A stretch of 64,000 bases of DNA from Clostridiales bacterium (lineage in GTDB: Bacteria > Bacillota > Clostridia > Christensenellales > Borkfalkiaceae). Where the stretch lies: NCBI GenBank assembly GCA_015055965.1, contig SVHG01000004.1, positions 91,994 to 155,993 on the forward strand, in the 5' to 3' direction. The notes beneath the pieces are model-generated. The model had not been told where the DNA came from and ran no database searches. It saw nothing but the letters and a program-made list of their open reading frames with translations. The position numbers and the translations under genes are program-made. Shown piece after piece: positions 27,717 through 35,835 of this stretch; position 1 is the first letter of the stretch; each line of letters begins with the position of its first letter.

Positions 27717-27755
27717 TGAACAAATGTTTGCTTTTTTACACTTTTTATGCTATTA
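27717..27755 (+). promoter_or_regulatory. LexA (SOS) box overlapping lexA promoter
   Basis: TGAACAAATGTTTG (27717-27730) matches the Gram-positive SOS box pattern CGAACRNRYGTTYG with mismatches only at the outer base and one inner position. It overlaps a -35-like TTGCTT (27728-27733), which is followed after 17 bp by TATTAT. This implies lexA autoregulation; the divergent Cys-rich gene could share it. Confidence 0.75.
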
Positions 27756-27876
27756 TTTTTTTAAGCTAATGGTTAAAGGTGGGGTTTTACCTATTCTTTA
27801 TACGGCTGGTTTTACGTAATTAACCCAAAAACCAAAAGACTTTTAGCTTAAAATATCACACTAAAAAGGGGCGTTT

Positions 27877-28467
27877 ATGGGAAAAATTGAAGAAAAATTA
27901 GAACAAGTTCATCAGTTTATAAAAAGATATCAAGCAGAAAACGGCTTCCCCCCTTCAGTAAGGGAAATTTGCGCAGAGCTCGGTATTAAATCAACCGCTA
28001 CCGCTCACTATTATTTAGATAAGCTTAAGGAACGCGGAATTTTAACCAAGAACGCAAACAAAAACCGCGCTATTTCCGTTTGCGACACGGTGGATTACGT
28101 AAGCGTTCCCGTCGTTGGTACGGTAACCGCCGGCACGCCAATTTTAGCAGTAGAAAATTTAGACGGTTATTTTCCCCTTCCCCCGGACTTTGTTAAAAGC
28201 GACGAATGCTTTATGCTGCGCGTTAAAGGTGACAGTATGATAGAAGCCGGCATTTTTGACGGGGATAAGATTATTTGCAAAAAAACACCTTATGCAGATA
28301 ACGGAGATATCGTAGTTGCTTTAATTGATGACAGCGCAACCGTAAAACGTTTTTTTAAACGCAACGGCAAAATTATTTTACACCCTGAAAATTCCGCTTT
28401 ATCAGATATCGTGCTAGACTACGTAGAAATTCTGGGCAAGGTAACCGGTTTAGTTAGAAAGTTTTAG
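27877..28467 (+). CDS. lexA: SOS repressor LexA
   Basis: 196 residues. N-terminal winged helix (1-65; PSVREICAELGIKSTATAHYYLDKL), then the S24 self-cleavage domain: cleavage bond A85-G86 (VTAGTP), nucleophile S120 (KGDSMIEAGI) and general base K157 (ATVKRF). One of the few plus-strand genes here; a LexA box lies in its promoter and a terminator follows. Confidence 0.97.
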   Translation: MGKIEEKLEQVHQFIKRYQAENGFPPSVREICAELGIKSTATAHYYLDKLKERGILTKNANKNRAISVCDTVDYVSVPVVGTVTAGTPILAVENLDGYFPLPPDFVKSDECFMLRVKGDSMIEAGIFDGDKIICKKTPYADNGDIVVALIDDSATVKRFFKRNGKIILHPENSALSDIVLDYVEILGKVTGLVRKF

Positions 28468-28512
28468 AATTTCATTTAATTTTTTATTTAAAAACCACAA
28501 CTCAAAAATTAC

Positions 28513-28543
28513 AAAAGCCTTCTTCAGTTAGAAGGCTTTTTTT
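28513..28543 (+). terminator. Terminator of lexA
   Basis: AAAGCCTTC / GAAGGCTTT stem, 8-nt loop, then a run of T on the plus strand. Confidence 0.85.
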
Positions 28544-28559
28544 ATTCGTTATTAAAAAC

Positions 28560-28940
28560 AAAGAGCGCCTTATGCGTGTTATCCTTAACGGAGAACACGC
28601 ATAACTAAGTTTGCCCATTCGGACAAGTGAAGTTTACTTCATAAGTGAAGTTATCCTGCGGATAGTGAAGTTTTGCCTTCGGCAAAGCGGGCAAAATTAA
28701 CTTCACTTGTGTATAGCACAAACTTCACTGCATAGCAACTTCACTTTTGCGTTAGCAAAAACTTCACCAACAGAAAAGAGAGGACATCTCGGCTACGAAC
28801 CGATTTGTTCTCTCTTCTGTTTGTAATATGGTTTGGGCTTAGCCCATATTTGCGTTTGACTAGTCAAATGCGATGCTCGCACTTTTGTCAAGCTGCAAAT
28901 TCTCCGCTAAGAGCATCACGCTTAACTTAAAGCGCCCTTT
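28560..28940. mobile_element. 380-bp MITE-like structured non-coding element
   Basis: The ends are imperfect terminal inverted repeats: AAAGAGCGCCTTA at the left and, read on the minus strand, AAAGGGCGCTTTAAG at the right; similarity continues inwards to CGGAGAA on both sides. Inside are a 10-bp perfect hairpin (28571-28603), three AGTGAAGTT units and four reverse AACTTCAC units (28625-28770) separated by mini-hairpins, a long ACAGAA...TTCTGT hairpin (about 28770-28820), and the palindrome TTTGACTAGTCAAA (about 28854). No ORF is present. It could be a MITE or a structured RNA element; it does not match an RNA family I know. Confidence 0.6.
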
Positions 28941-28964
28941 TTATAATTTCAAACGTAAATCTTA

Positions 28965-29072
28965 CTAAATATTAATTGCTACAACGGCAATTGCTGCAAG
29001 TAAAATTGCTAATAAAAAGTAAGGTAATGAAGCTAGCTTACCGCTTTTATACTTAATTTCATTCTTTTTCAT
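28965..29072 (-). CDS. 35-residue single-pass membrane peptide after cdaA
   Basis: ATG preceded by AAGGAGAA at ideal spacing. Encodes a basic N-terminal stretch (MKKNEIKYKSGK) followed by a hydrophobic helix (about residues 15-35) that runs to the C terminus. It lies 46 bp after cdaA on the same strand, where many Firmicutes carry cdaR (YbbR). No homologue is recognised. The ribosome binding site and clean hydrophobic pattern argue that it is translated. Confidence 0.6.
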   Translation of the reverse strand: MKKNEIKYKSGKLASLPYFLLAILLAAIAVVAINI

Positions 29073-29118
29073 AATATTTTCTCCTTAAAGACTGTAATTG
29101 ATAATAAGCTGTATTAGC

Positions 29119-29913
29119 TTAACCAATCATATCCTGCCAATAGAAAGATTTTAAAGTGTTTTTAAGAAGCTCCGTATCTGCGTAGCGTTTTAGCTTTCCG
29201 CCGTGTGCAATAGAGATAACACCCGTTTCTTCAGATACGATTATCGCGGTAACGTTAATGGTTTCCGTAATACCGATACCTGCGCGGTGACGAGTGCCTA
29301 AGTCCTTTGGTAGGTTGATTTCCTGTGATAAAGGAAGGAAGCAGCCCGCTGCCTGAACCTTCGTTCCGTTAATTACCATAGCCCCGTCGTGTAAGGGGGT
29401 TTTGGGGAAGAATACGCTTTCTATTAAAGCGGATGAAATATCAGAATTGATTTGAACACCGCTATCTAAAATACCTGAAGGTATGTTAGAGTTAGATAAA
29501 ATAATAATTGCGCCAACGTTATTCTTAGACATGCTTTGAACGGCCTTAATTATTTCGTTAATACATTCCTTTGCATTTTCCCTTATTGCGCCGTGATCCC
29601 AGCTTTTAGAATCAGAGCCCTTTATGCTTCTAGTCCAAACGTCACGCTTGATTTCGGTTGCAAATAGCATTACTACCGCTAAAACGAATACTGCAAATAA
29701 AATTATTACTGCGTATACGGGTAAGTCAAGCATATAAGATAGGGCGGCAACTACTAACGAATATAGCACGAAAACTATGGTTAGTAGCTTTGCGTTGTTC
29801 TTTCTTAAAACGTTTAAAACGAAGAAGAAAGAAAACGTGAATAATAAAAACTCAACCAAATGCACAACGCTAAGGTTGGTTGCTAGGTTTATAACCTTTT
29901 CTATTAAAGTCAT
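29119..29913 (-). CDS. cdaA: Diadenylate cyclase CdaA
   Basis: Makes cyclic di-AMP from two ATP. 264 residues from the ATG at 29913, chosen because AAAGGAGAAG precedes it; an upstream TTG would add six residues made of that same site. Three membrane helices (about 20-90), then the DAC domain with the DGA (LHDGAMVI) and RHR (GTRHRAGIGITE) motifs. The usual partner gene cdaR is absent downstream. Confidence 0.95.
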   Translation of the reverse strand: MTLIEKVINLATNLSVVHLVEFLLFTFSFFFVLNVLRKNNAKLLTIVFVLYSLVVAALSYMLDLPVYAVIILFAVFVLAVVMLFATEIKRDVWTRSIKGSDSKSWDHGAIRENAKECINEIIKAVQSMSKNNVGAIIILSNSNIPSGILDSGVQINSDISSALIESVFFPKTPLHDGAMVINGTKVQAAGCFLPLSQEINLPKDLGTRHRAGIGITETINVTAIIVSEETGVISIAHGGKLKRYADTELLKNTLKSFYWQDMIG

Positions 29914-30011
29914 TACTTCTCCTTTTACCAAATGCGGTTAAGTATTTCTTTTTTGGTATTATATAATATTTACCATAAAAAATAAAGCGTTTTTATCCTT
30001 TTACGACTAAT

Positions 30012-30983
30012 TTACTCCATAATTTTACCCATAGCTAAGTTTAACGCCGATACGATAGTGATTTTACCGCTTTTAAAATCTGCGTCGTATTTTACAAACA
30101 TATCTATAGTTTGCTTCAGCTTTTTGGGGGTAAAGCGCTTGCTTTGTTCCATTAATTTTTTTAACGCATACTCACTTTTAACGCCAAGCTCCTTTGAAAG
30201 CACGCTTAAGCCTTTATTTGATACTGAACAGTAAAATAGCTTCCTAAAGTGATAATACAGTGCGCTAAATATACGCTGATGATCGTTGCTTTTTGATAGC
30301 ATATCCTGCACGATTGCATACGCCTTGGAAGCGTTCTTGCGCGCAACCTGCTCCGTAAGCTCGTAAACCTGGTAATCGTTTTCCTTAATAACTAGCTCTT
30401 CTATAGCCTCTGCAGTAACCTCCGCCTCGCCGCAACAATAAGCAATAAGCTTTTCTACTTCTCCGCTTATTTTAGTCATTTCCAGCTTGCAATATTCAGC
30501 TAAAAGCTCTGCGTTTTTGGTGGTTATTATTAGGCTATTGCGCTTTAACGTGCCTTGAATATAGCGAACTACCGTTGCAAGGTTTGCCTTTCCGCAATCA
30601 ACTACGGTAACGCAATTAATCTTCTTTAAAGGCTCGTTTGCGGTGTTATTGACTATTATTAACAAGCTTGTTTCAACCGGGTTTGCAAAATAATTAACCA
30701 GCGCCTTATTCTTTAAATCGGTTGCGCTAGGGTTATAATCCCTTACTATAACTACCCTTTTTTCGCTCATAAAGGGGTACTGCATAAGAGCGTCTACCAT
30801 TTCGTCCGGCGAAGATTTTACGTAAGAGCCTTCAAACAAATTCAAATTTAGCTCCGGCGAGGTAAGAAATTTATCCTTAAGCGTTTTAACTGCAACCTCG
30901 CGCAAATAGGCATCCTCACCCTCAATTAAATAAACGGGGGAAACGCTACTTGCAAGTGACGTTTTTAATTCTTCCATTCTCAT
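30012..30983 (-). CDS. holA: DNA polymerase III delta subunit
   Basis: Clamp-loader subunit, 323 residues. The N-terminal PVYLIEGEDAYLREVAVKTL and the C-terminal helical segment (IFSALYYHFRKLFYC) are typical of HolA/YqeN. GGGAGG eight bases before the ATG fixes the start. It follows comEC, a common Firmicutes order, with 200 bp of T-rich sequence between them in which I see nothing. Confidence 0.93.
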   Translation of the reverse strand: MRMEELKTSLASSVSPVYLIEGEDAYLREVAVKTLKDKFLTSPELNLNLFEGSYVKSSPDEMVDALMQYPFMSEKRVVIVRDYNPSATDLKNKALVNYFANPVETSLLIIVNNTANEPLKKINCVTVVDCGKANLATVVRYIQGTLKRNSLIITTKNAELLAEYCKLEMTKISGEVEKLIAYCCGEAEVTAEAIEELVIKENDYQVYELTEQVARKNASKAYAIVQDMLSKSNDHQRIFSALYYHFRKLFYCSVSNKGLSVLSKELGVKSEYALKKLMEQSKRFTPKKLKQTIDMFVKYDADFKSGKITIVSALNLAMGKIME

Positions 30984-31186
30984 AGCAAATTCCTCCCTAA
31001 TTTTTATCCTAAACTTATTTTAACAAATTATTTGCAAAAAATCAATACTTTTTAACCTTTTTTTATTTATATAAAAAATTTTGGCTTTATTCTAAACGTT
31101 TTTTATTAATTCACCGTTATTTTCCTACTAATTTTAATAGGTCTCCTTTAAAAGCTAAACGAAGATTTATTGGTAAAAGACTTTAA

Positions 31187-32722
31187 TCAAATTAAGCTTA
31201 GAAGATAGCTTCCACCAAAGATTAAAAGTACAGAAAGCCCGCCTAAAATTGCCTTTTGCTTGGTGGTTAAATTCACGTAGTCACTCATGCAAGCCATCGC
31301 TAAATACCAAATTACAGATAACGCGCCAAGCGAAGTGGGTATTGCAAAGATAGAAAAATCAATTTTAGAAATAAGCAAATCCACGGATGATATAAGCAAG
31401 TCGGAAGCCTTCATTATAAAGCTTGCGTTTAAAGAAAATAAAGAACACACCGCGCCAATTACAAAGCTTATAAAGGTAAAAGTGTAAATAAAACTGGTTA
31501 CGGGAAGGAATATTAAATTACTGAATATAGCGATAATCGACGTATAGCCATACATTCTTGTTAAAATAGGCAACGTTCCTATCTGTGCAGATAAGCTTAG
31601 CGATAACGGCTCACCAAGCCACTTTGCACTTTTTGCGTGGCGTGTAAATAATGGCTGTAAAAGAAAAATTGAACTTACCGCCATAAAGGAAAGCTTAAAG
31701 CCGTAATCCATTAGGTTGAAGGGATTTATTAAAAGCAAAGCTATTCCTGCTATTGCGCACGAAGATAAATTATCCTTTTTAAAGCCAAAGGTATCTGCCA
31801 GTATCGTAACGGAAGCCATTATAAACGCCCTTAAAGCAGAGGGGCGAAAACCGCATAATCCACAATAGATAAATGCAGGTATTAGTATAAAGAAGGGCTT
31901 AAATTTTCTTTTTATTTTTAACAGCCTGCTTGCATAGGTAAAAATACCAACCATTAACCCAACGTGCAAGCCCGAAACGGCAAATATATGAGCAATGCCT
32001 GCCATGCGGTAATTTTCTAACTTATATTTATTAAAGGCAGTAGTATCTCCAAGAAGCAACGCCAAGGCAACACCGCTTGCATCTTTAGATAAATATTTCT
32101 TTAAAAAAGCGCGTGAATTTAGGTAAGCAATTTCAAAAAAGTCCGCCTCGAAGTCGATTATCTGCACTTTTTCTATTTCTTCAAGCTCGTAATAAACGCC
32201 CGAAAAAGCTTCGGCTTCATCCTTATTTTCTTTAACTCTGTTAATTATTTTTGCTTCAAAGCTAACGTGCGCGCCAATATCTATATAATGACTAATTTCA
32301 CCTTCAAAAATAAATCCTCTTGCTTTAGAATTCAAGTCTTTATCTTCAAATTCGCACTCGTCAAAATATACCAAGTAGCCGTGTTCGTAAGATGCTATTT
32401 CATAAATTCTTCCCGTAAACTGTCCGTTTTGTTGATGATAAGGTAACTTATTGCTTTTGTTTATTGCAATATTACTTAAACAGTTACCAATAAAAAAGAA
32501 AACGCTTATAATACTAACCGTAATAATAAACCTTTTCTTTAAATCCCCTTTTACAAAACAAGAGCAAGCTATTGCTCCCGCGCAAAGTAAATAGGCTACT
32601 AAATTTATAAAATTGCCGTGCAAAAAGGAACGGTATGCGCAAAATATACCGCACGTTAAAGAAAGACAAGCAATTACTGCCGGTCTTACGTTTACTAACC
32701 CTTCCTTCTTTTGCATAGTCAT
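31187..32722 (-). CDS. comEC: ComEC/Rec2 competence membrane protein, short form
   Basis: Inner-membrane channel protein for DNA uptake. About 511 residues with around ten hydrophobic helices, a partial N-terminal DUF4131-like region and the Competence domain signature FAVSGLHVGLMVG. It ends after the membrane domain; the C-terminal metallo-beta-lactamase domain of long ComEC proteins is absent. I prefer the ATG at 32722, just after the stop of the upstream gene; an ORF start at 32770 would overlap that gene by 40 bp. Competence in this organism is not shown. Confidence 0.88.
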   Translation of the reverse strand: MTMQKKEGLVNVRPAVIACLSLTCGIFCAYRSFLHGNFINLVAYLLCAGAIACSCFVKGDLKKRFIITVSIISVFFFIGNCLSNIAINKSNKLPYHQQNGQFTGRIYEIASYEHGYLVYFDECEFEDKDLNSKARGFIFEGEISHYIDIGAHVSFEAKIINRVKENKDEAEAFSGVYYELEEIEKVQIIDFEADFFEIAYLNSRAFLKKYLSKDASGVALALLLGDTTAFNKYKLENYRMAGIAHIFAVSGLHVGLMVGIFTYASRLLKIKRKFKPFFILIPAFIYCGLCGFRPSALRAFIMASVTILADTFGFKKDNLSSCAIAGIALLLINPFNLMDYGFKLSFMAVSSIFLLQPLFTRHAKSAKWLGEPLSLSLSAQIGTLPILTRMYGYTSIIAIFSNLIFLPVTSFIYTFTFISFVIGAVCSLFSLNASFIMKASDLLISSVDLLISKIDFSIFAIPTSLGALSVIWYLAMACMSDYVNLTTKQKAILGGLSVLLIFGGSYLLSLI

Positions 32723-32730
32723 TTTAATCG

Positions 32731-33453
32731 CTATACTAAATAGCTTTCCCCCTGTGTAACCAGCTTGCAAAACTCTCTTGCAAACGAGATTTCTTCTTGC
32801 AACTCCTTTTTATCGCTATCGGGCGCAAAATGTGAAATTAGCGTTTGCTTTTTGTACTTTTTAGCAAGTAACGCAATATCGTAAGCGCTAGAGTGTGGCT
32901 TTTCTTTACCGCTTTGAGCTTTCGTAAAAGGCGCGTGAGCAACGGTTAAGTCGCATTCTTTAATAACCCCTTCTAAATTTTCGCTAAGGTTACCGTCACT
33001 TAAATAACCAAATTTTTTACCTTTAAATTCCACGGTTACCGCGTGCGATAAAACGGGGTGCTTCATCTTATAAAAACCAAACTCTAAATCAAATAGGGTA
33101 AGTTTATCGCTATATTCCACTATTTCAAAGTAATTAAGTCCGGCTATAGCGCGATAAACGGCACTTTCGTCATTTTTAACAAGTAACTTTATCTTGCCCG
33201 CAAACTCCCCTTTTTTCGCCTTTGACTCCAAGTAATAATTGTAAACGCCTAAATCTGAAATATGATCAAAATGTAAATGAGAAATAAAAATAGCGTTAAC
33301 CTTTTCGGGCTTAACAAGCTCTTTTAACGTACTAAAAACACCGCTACCCATATCTAACACGATATTTACCTTTTCTACGGAAAGCAAATATCCGCTGGTA
33401 TTAAATTGTTTACTAGGATACAACCCGTTGCATCCCAAAACGGTAATTTTCAT
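32731..33453 (-). CDS. MBL-fold hydrolase, RNase Z-like
   Basis: 240 residues. Zinc motif H59-x-H61-x-D63-H64 (SHLHFDHISDLG) with further ligands in SHAVTVEF and LISHFAPDS. It resembles YhfI/RNase-Z-like metallo-hydrolases rather than the ComEC-fused nuclease domain. It lies directly upstream of comEC in the same transcription unit. Substrate unknown. Confidence 0.85.
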   Translation of the reverse strand: MKITVLGCNGLYPSKQFNTSGYLLSVEKVNIVLDMGSGVFSTLKELVKPEKVNAIFISHLHFDHISDLGVYNYYLESKAKKGEFAGKIKLLVKNDESAVYRAIAGLNYFEIVEYSDKLTLFDLEFGFYKMKHPVLSHAVTVEFKGKKFGYLSDGNLSENLEGVIKECDLTVAHAPFTKAQSGKEKPHSSAYDIALLAKKYKKQTLISHFAPDSDKKELQEEISFAREFCKLVTQGESYLV

Positions 33454-33490
33454 AATTAACCTCTTTTATGAAAAATTTTATAAAAATTAG

Positions 33491-33520
33491 TTGCATTTTT
33501 TATATATAGTTTGATATAAT
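33491..33520 (+). promoter_or_regulatory. Promoter of 6S RNA candidate
   Basis: TTGCAT (33491-33496), 18-bp spacer, TATAAT (33515-33520) on the plus strand; transcription would start near 33527. Confidence 0.65.
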
Positions 33521-33526
33521 ATAATT

Positions 33527-33735
33527 GAACCTGCGGTGTACGAGGTAGAGCATAATTTAATCCACGATATATAAAAGGGAGCATAACGTCGCTTATCGTA
33601 TGCAAAGCCTGTGGTTTTTGTCTTTGAGCAGACCGATTTTAACAGGAAGCCAGACCGTTACGCGCTTAGCACCCACCTGCTAAACAGCGGGTTATAAATT
33701 TGTTCTATACGGCACAGGCGGGGGAACATTGTTTA
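33527..33735 (+). ncRNA. ssrS: Probable 6S RNA
   Basis: About 205 nt between a good promoter and a terminator, with no ORF. The 5' end ACCTGCGGTGTACGAGG and the 3' end ACGGCACAGGCGGGGG form an interrupted closing stem (CCTGC/GCGGG, then GTG/CAC). The inner 3' region CACCCACCTGC...AGCGGGTTA resembles the E. coli ssrS 3' half (CAUUCACCUU...AAGGGUUA). 6S RNA binds housekeeping RNA polymerase as a promoter mimic. Called from sequence likeness; no covariance search was done. Confidence 0.72.
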
Positions 33736-33765
33736 AAAAAGCAGTTTTTTAAAAACTGCTTTTTT
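33735..33765 (+). terminator. Terminator of 6S RNA candidate
   Basis: AAAAAAGCAGTTTTT / AAAAACTGCTTTTTT inverted repeat with a T-run. Confidence 0.8.
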
Positions 33766-33857
33766 GTTTTTATTAATAATTCTTACTTTGCAAGCACTTC
33801 TAAATTTGTTAATCTTAATTATTTGAATACCAATAAAACAGCGTAACGTGCGCAAAA

Positions 33858-34892
33858 TTAAAGCAACGTTATGCCTTTTTTCTTACATTCTTTAATAATT
33901 TCATCATTCCAAACTGAAACTTGAACCTCGCCGATATGCGCCTTTTCAAGAAGCAACATACTAAGTCTGGATTGACCTATACCACCCCCAATAGTTAACG
34001 GTAATTTATTTTCTAATAAGAGCTTATGAAAATACAAGCTGCTTCTTTCTTGCTCGTTGGAAATTTCCAACTGCTTTTTCAAGCTTTCGCTATCTACTCT
34101 AATCCCCATAGAGCTTAATTCCAAAGCGTCGTTTGCAATAGGATCGTAAGCAATAAGATCGCCGTTAAGTAGCCAATCGTCATAGTCGGGCGCACGCATA
34201 GAATGTGGCTCACCGTTGGGCAACGAATTACCAATACCAATAATAAAGGTCGTTCCGTTTTGCTTAACGAAAAGTCTTTCTCTTTCACTCGCGGTTTTTT
34301 CAGGGTATTGCTTATACAACTCTTCCGCAGTAATAAACGTAACCTTATCAGAAAAGGTATAGGTTAACTCGTGAAAGCTCTTTTTTAATTCTTCGTGCGT
34401 TTGACTTATACACTTAACTATACTTTTAACCGTATCAACAAGATAAGAAAGGTTTCTTTCCTTTTGAGTTATAACCCTTTCCCAATCCCATTGGTCAACG
34501 TAAATAGAGTGAATTCTATCAACAGCTTCGTCCTTTCTAATAGCGTTCATATCGGTATAAATTCCTTCACCGGTATGAAAGCCGTATTCGTAAAGAGCAA
34601 GTCTTTTCCACTTAGCAAGTGAATGAACGATTTGCATATTCTTTCCGTCAGCGCAAAATTCAACGGGGGTTTCTTTACCGCTTAAATCGTCGTTTAAGCC
34701 ACTACCCCTTTCAACGAATAGGGGGGCGGAAACTCTTTTTAAGTTAAGCGCCTCGCGAAGCTTATTTTCAAATATTCTTTTTAGCTCGCCTATTGCCGTT
34801 TGAGTTCTGTAAACGGAAAGCTTACTTTTATAATCATTTGGTAGTTTCATATTTGTGGTTTTTTTCTTAATTTCTTGTGTGTTTTTTATCAA
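33858..34892 (-). CDS. asnA: Aspartate--ammonia ligase
   Basis: Ammonia-dependent asparagine synthetase with a class II aaRS-like fold. Conserved VERGSGLNDDLSG, HSLAKWKRLALYEYGF, VDQWDWERV and IGGGIGQSRLSMLLL are present. Two starts are possible: a TTG at 34892 with AAAGGGA supplied by the tail of repeat copy 5 (344 residues), or an ATG at 34850 without a clear site (330 residues, closer to the family's usual N terminus). Confidence 0.95.
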   Translation of the reverse strand: MIKNTQEIKKKTTNMKLPNDYKSKLSVYRTQTAIGELKRIFENKLREALNLKRVSAPLFVERGSGLNDDLSGKETPVEFCADGKNMQIVHSLAKWKRLALYEYGFHTGEGIYTDMNAIRKDEAVDRIHSIYVDQWDWERVITQKERNLSYLVDTVKSIVKCISQTHEELKKSFHELTYTFSDKVTFITAEELYKQYPEKTASERERLFVKQNGTTFIIGIGNSLPNGEPHSMRAPDYDDWLLNGDLIAYDPIANDALELSSMGIRVDSESLKKQLEISNEQERSSLYFHKLLLENKLPLTIGGGIGQSRLSMLLLEKAHIGEVQVSVWNDEIIKECKKKGITLL

Positions 34893-34926
34893 AAGTCCCT
34901 TTATAGGTTGATTAACGGTATTTTTG
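34890..34926 (-). repeat. TTAATCGACTTATAG stem-loop repeat, copy 5
   Basis: Divergent core TTAATCAACCTATAA (plus coordinates 34901-34915), minus orientation, followed by AGGGACTTTTG. It lies between the epimerase stop and asnA, and its AGGGA is the best ribosome binding site for the TTG start of asnA. Confidence 0.6.
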
Positions 34927-34928
34927 TT

Positions 34929-35780
34929 TTAATAGTAGGTTATTGAATATTCGCTTATAAACGTCTTACCTTTCTCAAGCGTAAGCATGCCGGGCTTTTC
35001 AATTAATACCTTATTAGAAAGGTTAGTATCCGGCAAATTAAACCAAGGCTCTAAACAAACGAAGGGGGCGTTTTCTTTTGTCCAAATTAAAAAATTAGGC
35101 GCGTCGTAGGTAAGACTTGCATACTTTTCGTTATTTCTTAATAGGTCCACTTTTCTTGAATTTAAGTTGGAAAACACCGCCGTATCGTTTTTTACTAAAT
35201 AGTAGCCAACCTGTAATTTATTCGTGTTATCACCAAAATTATCAAATTTATCGGTAATAAGTCCGTCGCCGTCCACAACGATAGAATGAAAATCTTCTTC
35301 TTTTTCAAAACGTAAAAAGTAATCTTCAATTTTACCTTCAAGCAAATAAGATTCGTGACTACCTAATGAAAAATACATCTTATTCTCACCGTGGTTTAAT
35401 ACCTTTCTTGTTACCTTAAGGGTGCTGTTTTCTAGCTTATAGGTTAAATAAAATTCAAACTTAAACGGATATATCGCTAGCGTTTCTTCATTCCACTTTA
35501 AATAAAAGGTTATTTCATTTTCTTTAATCTCTACCGGCTCAAACTCGATTGTTTTAGCAAAGCCGTGCGCGGGCATTTGATATTCTTTACCTTCATAAAA
35601 ATATCTCTTCGTTCTCATTCTTCCGCAAACGGGAAAAAGAACGGGGGCTTTCCCAGCCCAAAATTCGGGGTTACCCGTCCAAAATCTCTGTCTTCCGTTA
35701 TGAATTAAGCTTTGGATTTCTGCCCCTAATGAAGAAACGGTTAATTGTATTTCTTTATTTTTAATAATATAATTTTGCAT
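34929..35780 (-). CDS. Aldose 1-epimerase family protein (LacX-like)
   Basis: 283 residues of beta-sandwich type. FWAGKAPVLFPVCGRM, the catalytic-type His in MPAHGFAK, and CLEPWFNLPD mark the LacX-like branch of galactose mutarotases. Cytosolic. The sugar substrate is not evident from the neighbours. Confidence 0.87.
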   Translation of the reverse strand: MQNYIIKNKEIQLTVSSLGAEIQSLIHNGRQRFWTGNPEFWAGKAPVLFPVCGRMRTKRYFYEGKEYQMPAHGFAKTIEFEPVEIKENEITFYLKWNEETLAIYPFKFEFYLTYKLENSTLKVTRKVLNHGENKMYFSLGSHESYLLEGKIEDYFLRFEKEEDFHSIVVDGDGLITDKFDNFGDNTNKLQVGYYLVKNDTAVFSNLNSRKVDLLRNNEKYASLTYDAPNFLIWTKENAPFVCLEPWFNLPDTNLSNKVLIEKPGMLTLEKGKTFISEYSITYY

Positions 35781-35790
35781 ATTTTTTCCT

Positions 35791-35828
35791 ATAAAAGCCT
35801 AGCTATAAGTCGATTAACCACACTTTTG
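35791..35828 (-). repeat. TTAATCGACTTATAG stem-loop repeat, copy 6
   Basis: Exact core, minus orientation (plus coordinates 35803-35817), with AAAAGTGTGG before and CTAGGCTTTT after it. It fills the gap between plsY and the epimerase gene. Confidence 0.8.
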
Positions 35829-35835
35829 AATAATT

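Noticed and set aside
28625..28770. Possible CRISPR array (repeated AGTGAAGTT)
   Set aside because: Units are only 9 bp, switch orientation halfway and are spaced by small self-complementary sequences of unequal length; no cas genes nearby.
31533..31547. Further copy of the TTAATCGACTTATAG repeat within comEC
   Set aside because: 13 of 15 core bases match, but there is no G-rich block or T-run, and the encoded residues fit the ComEC family at this position; treated as chance.
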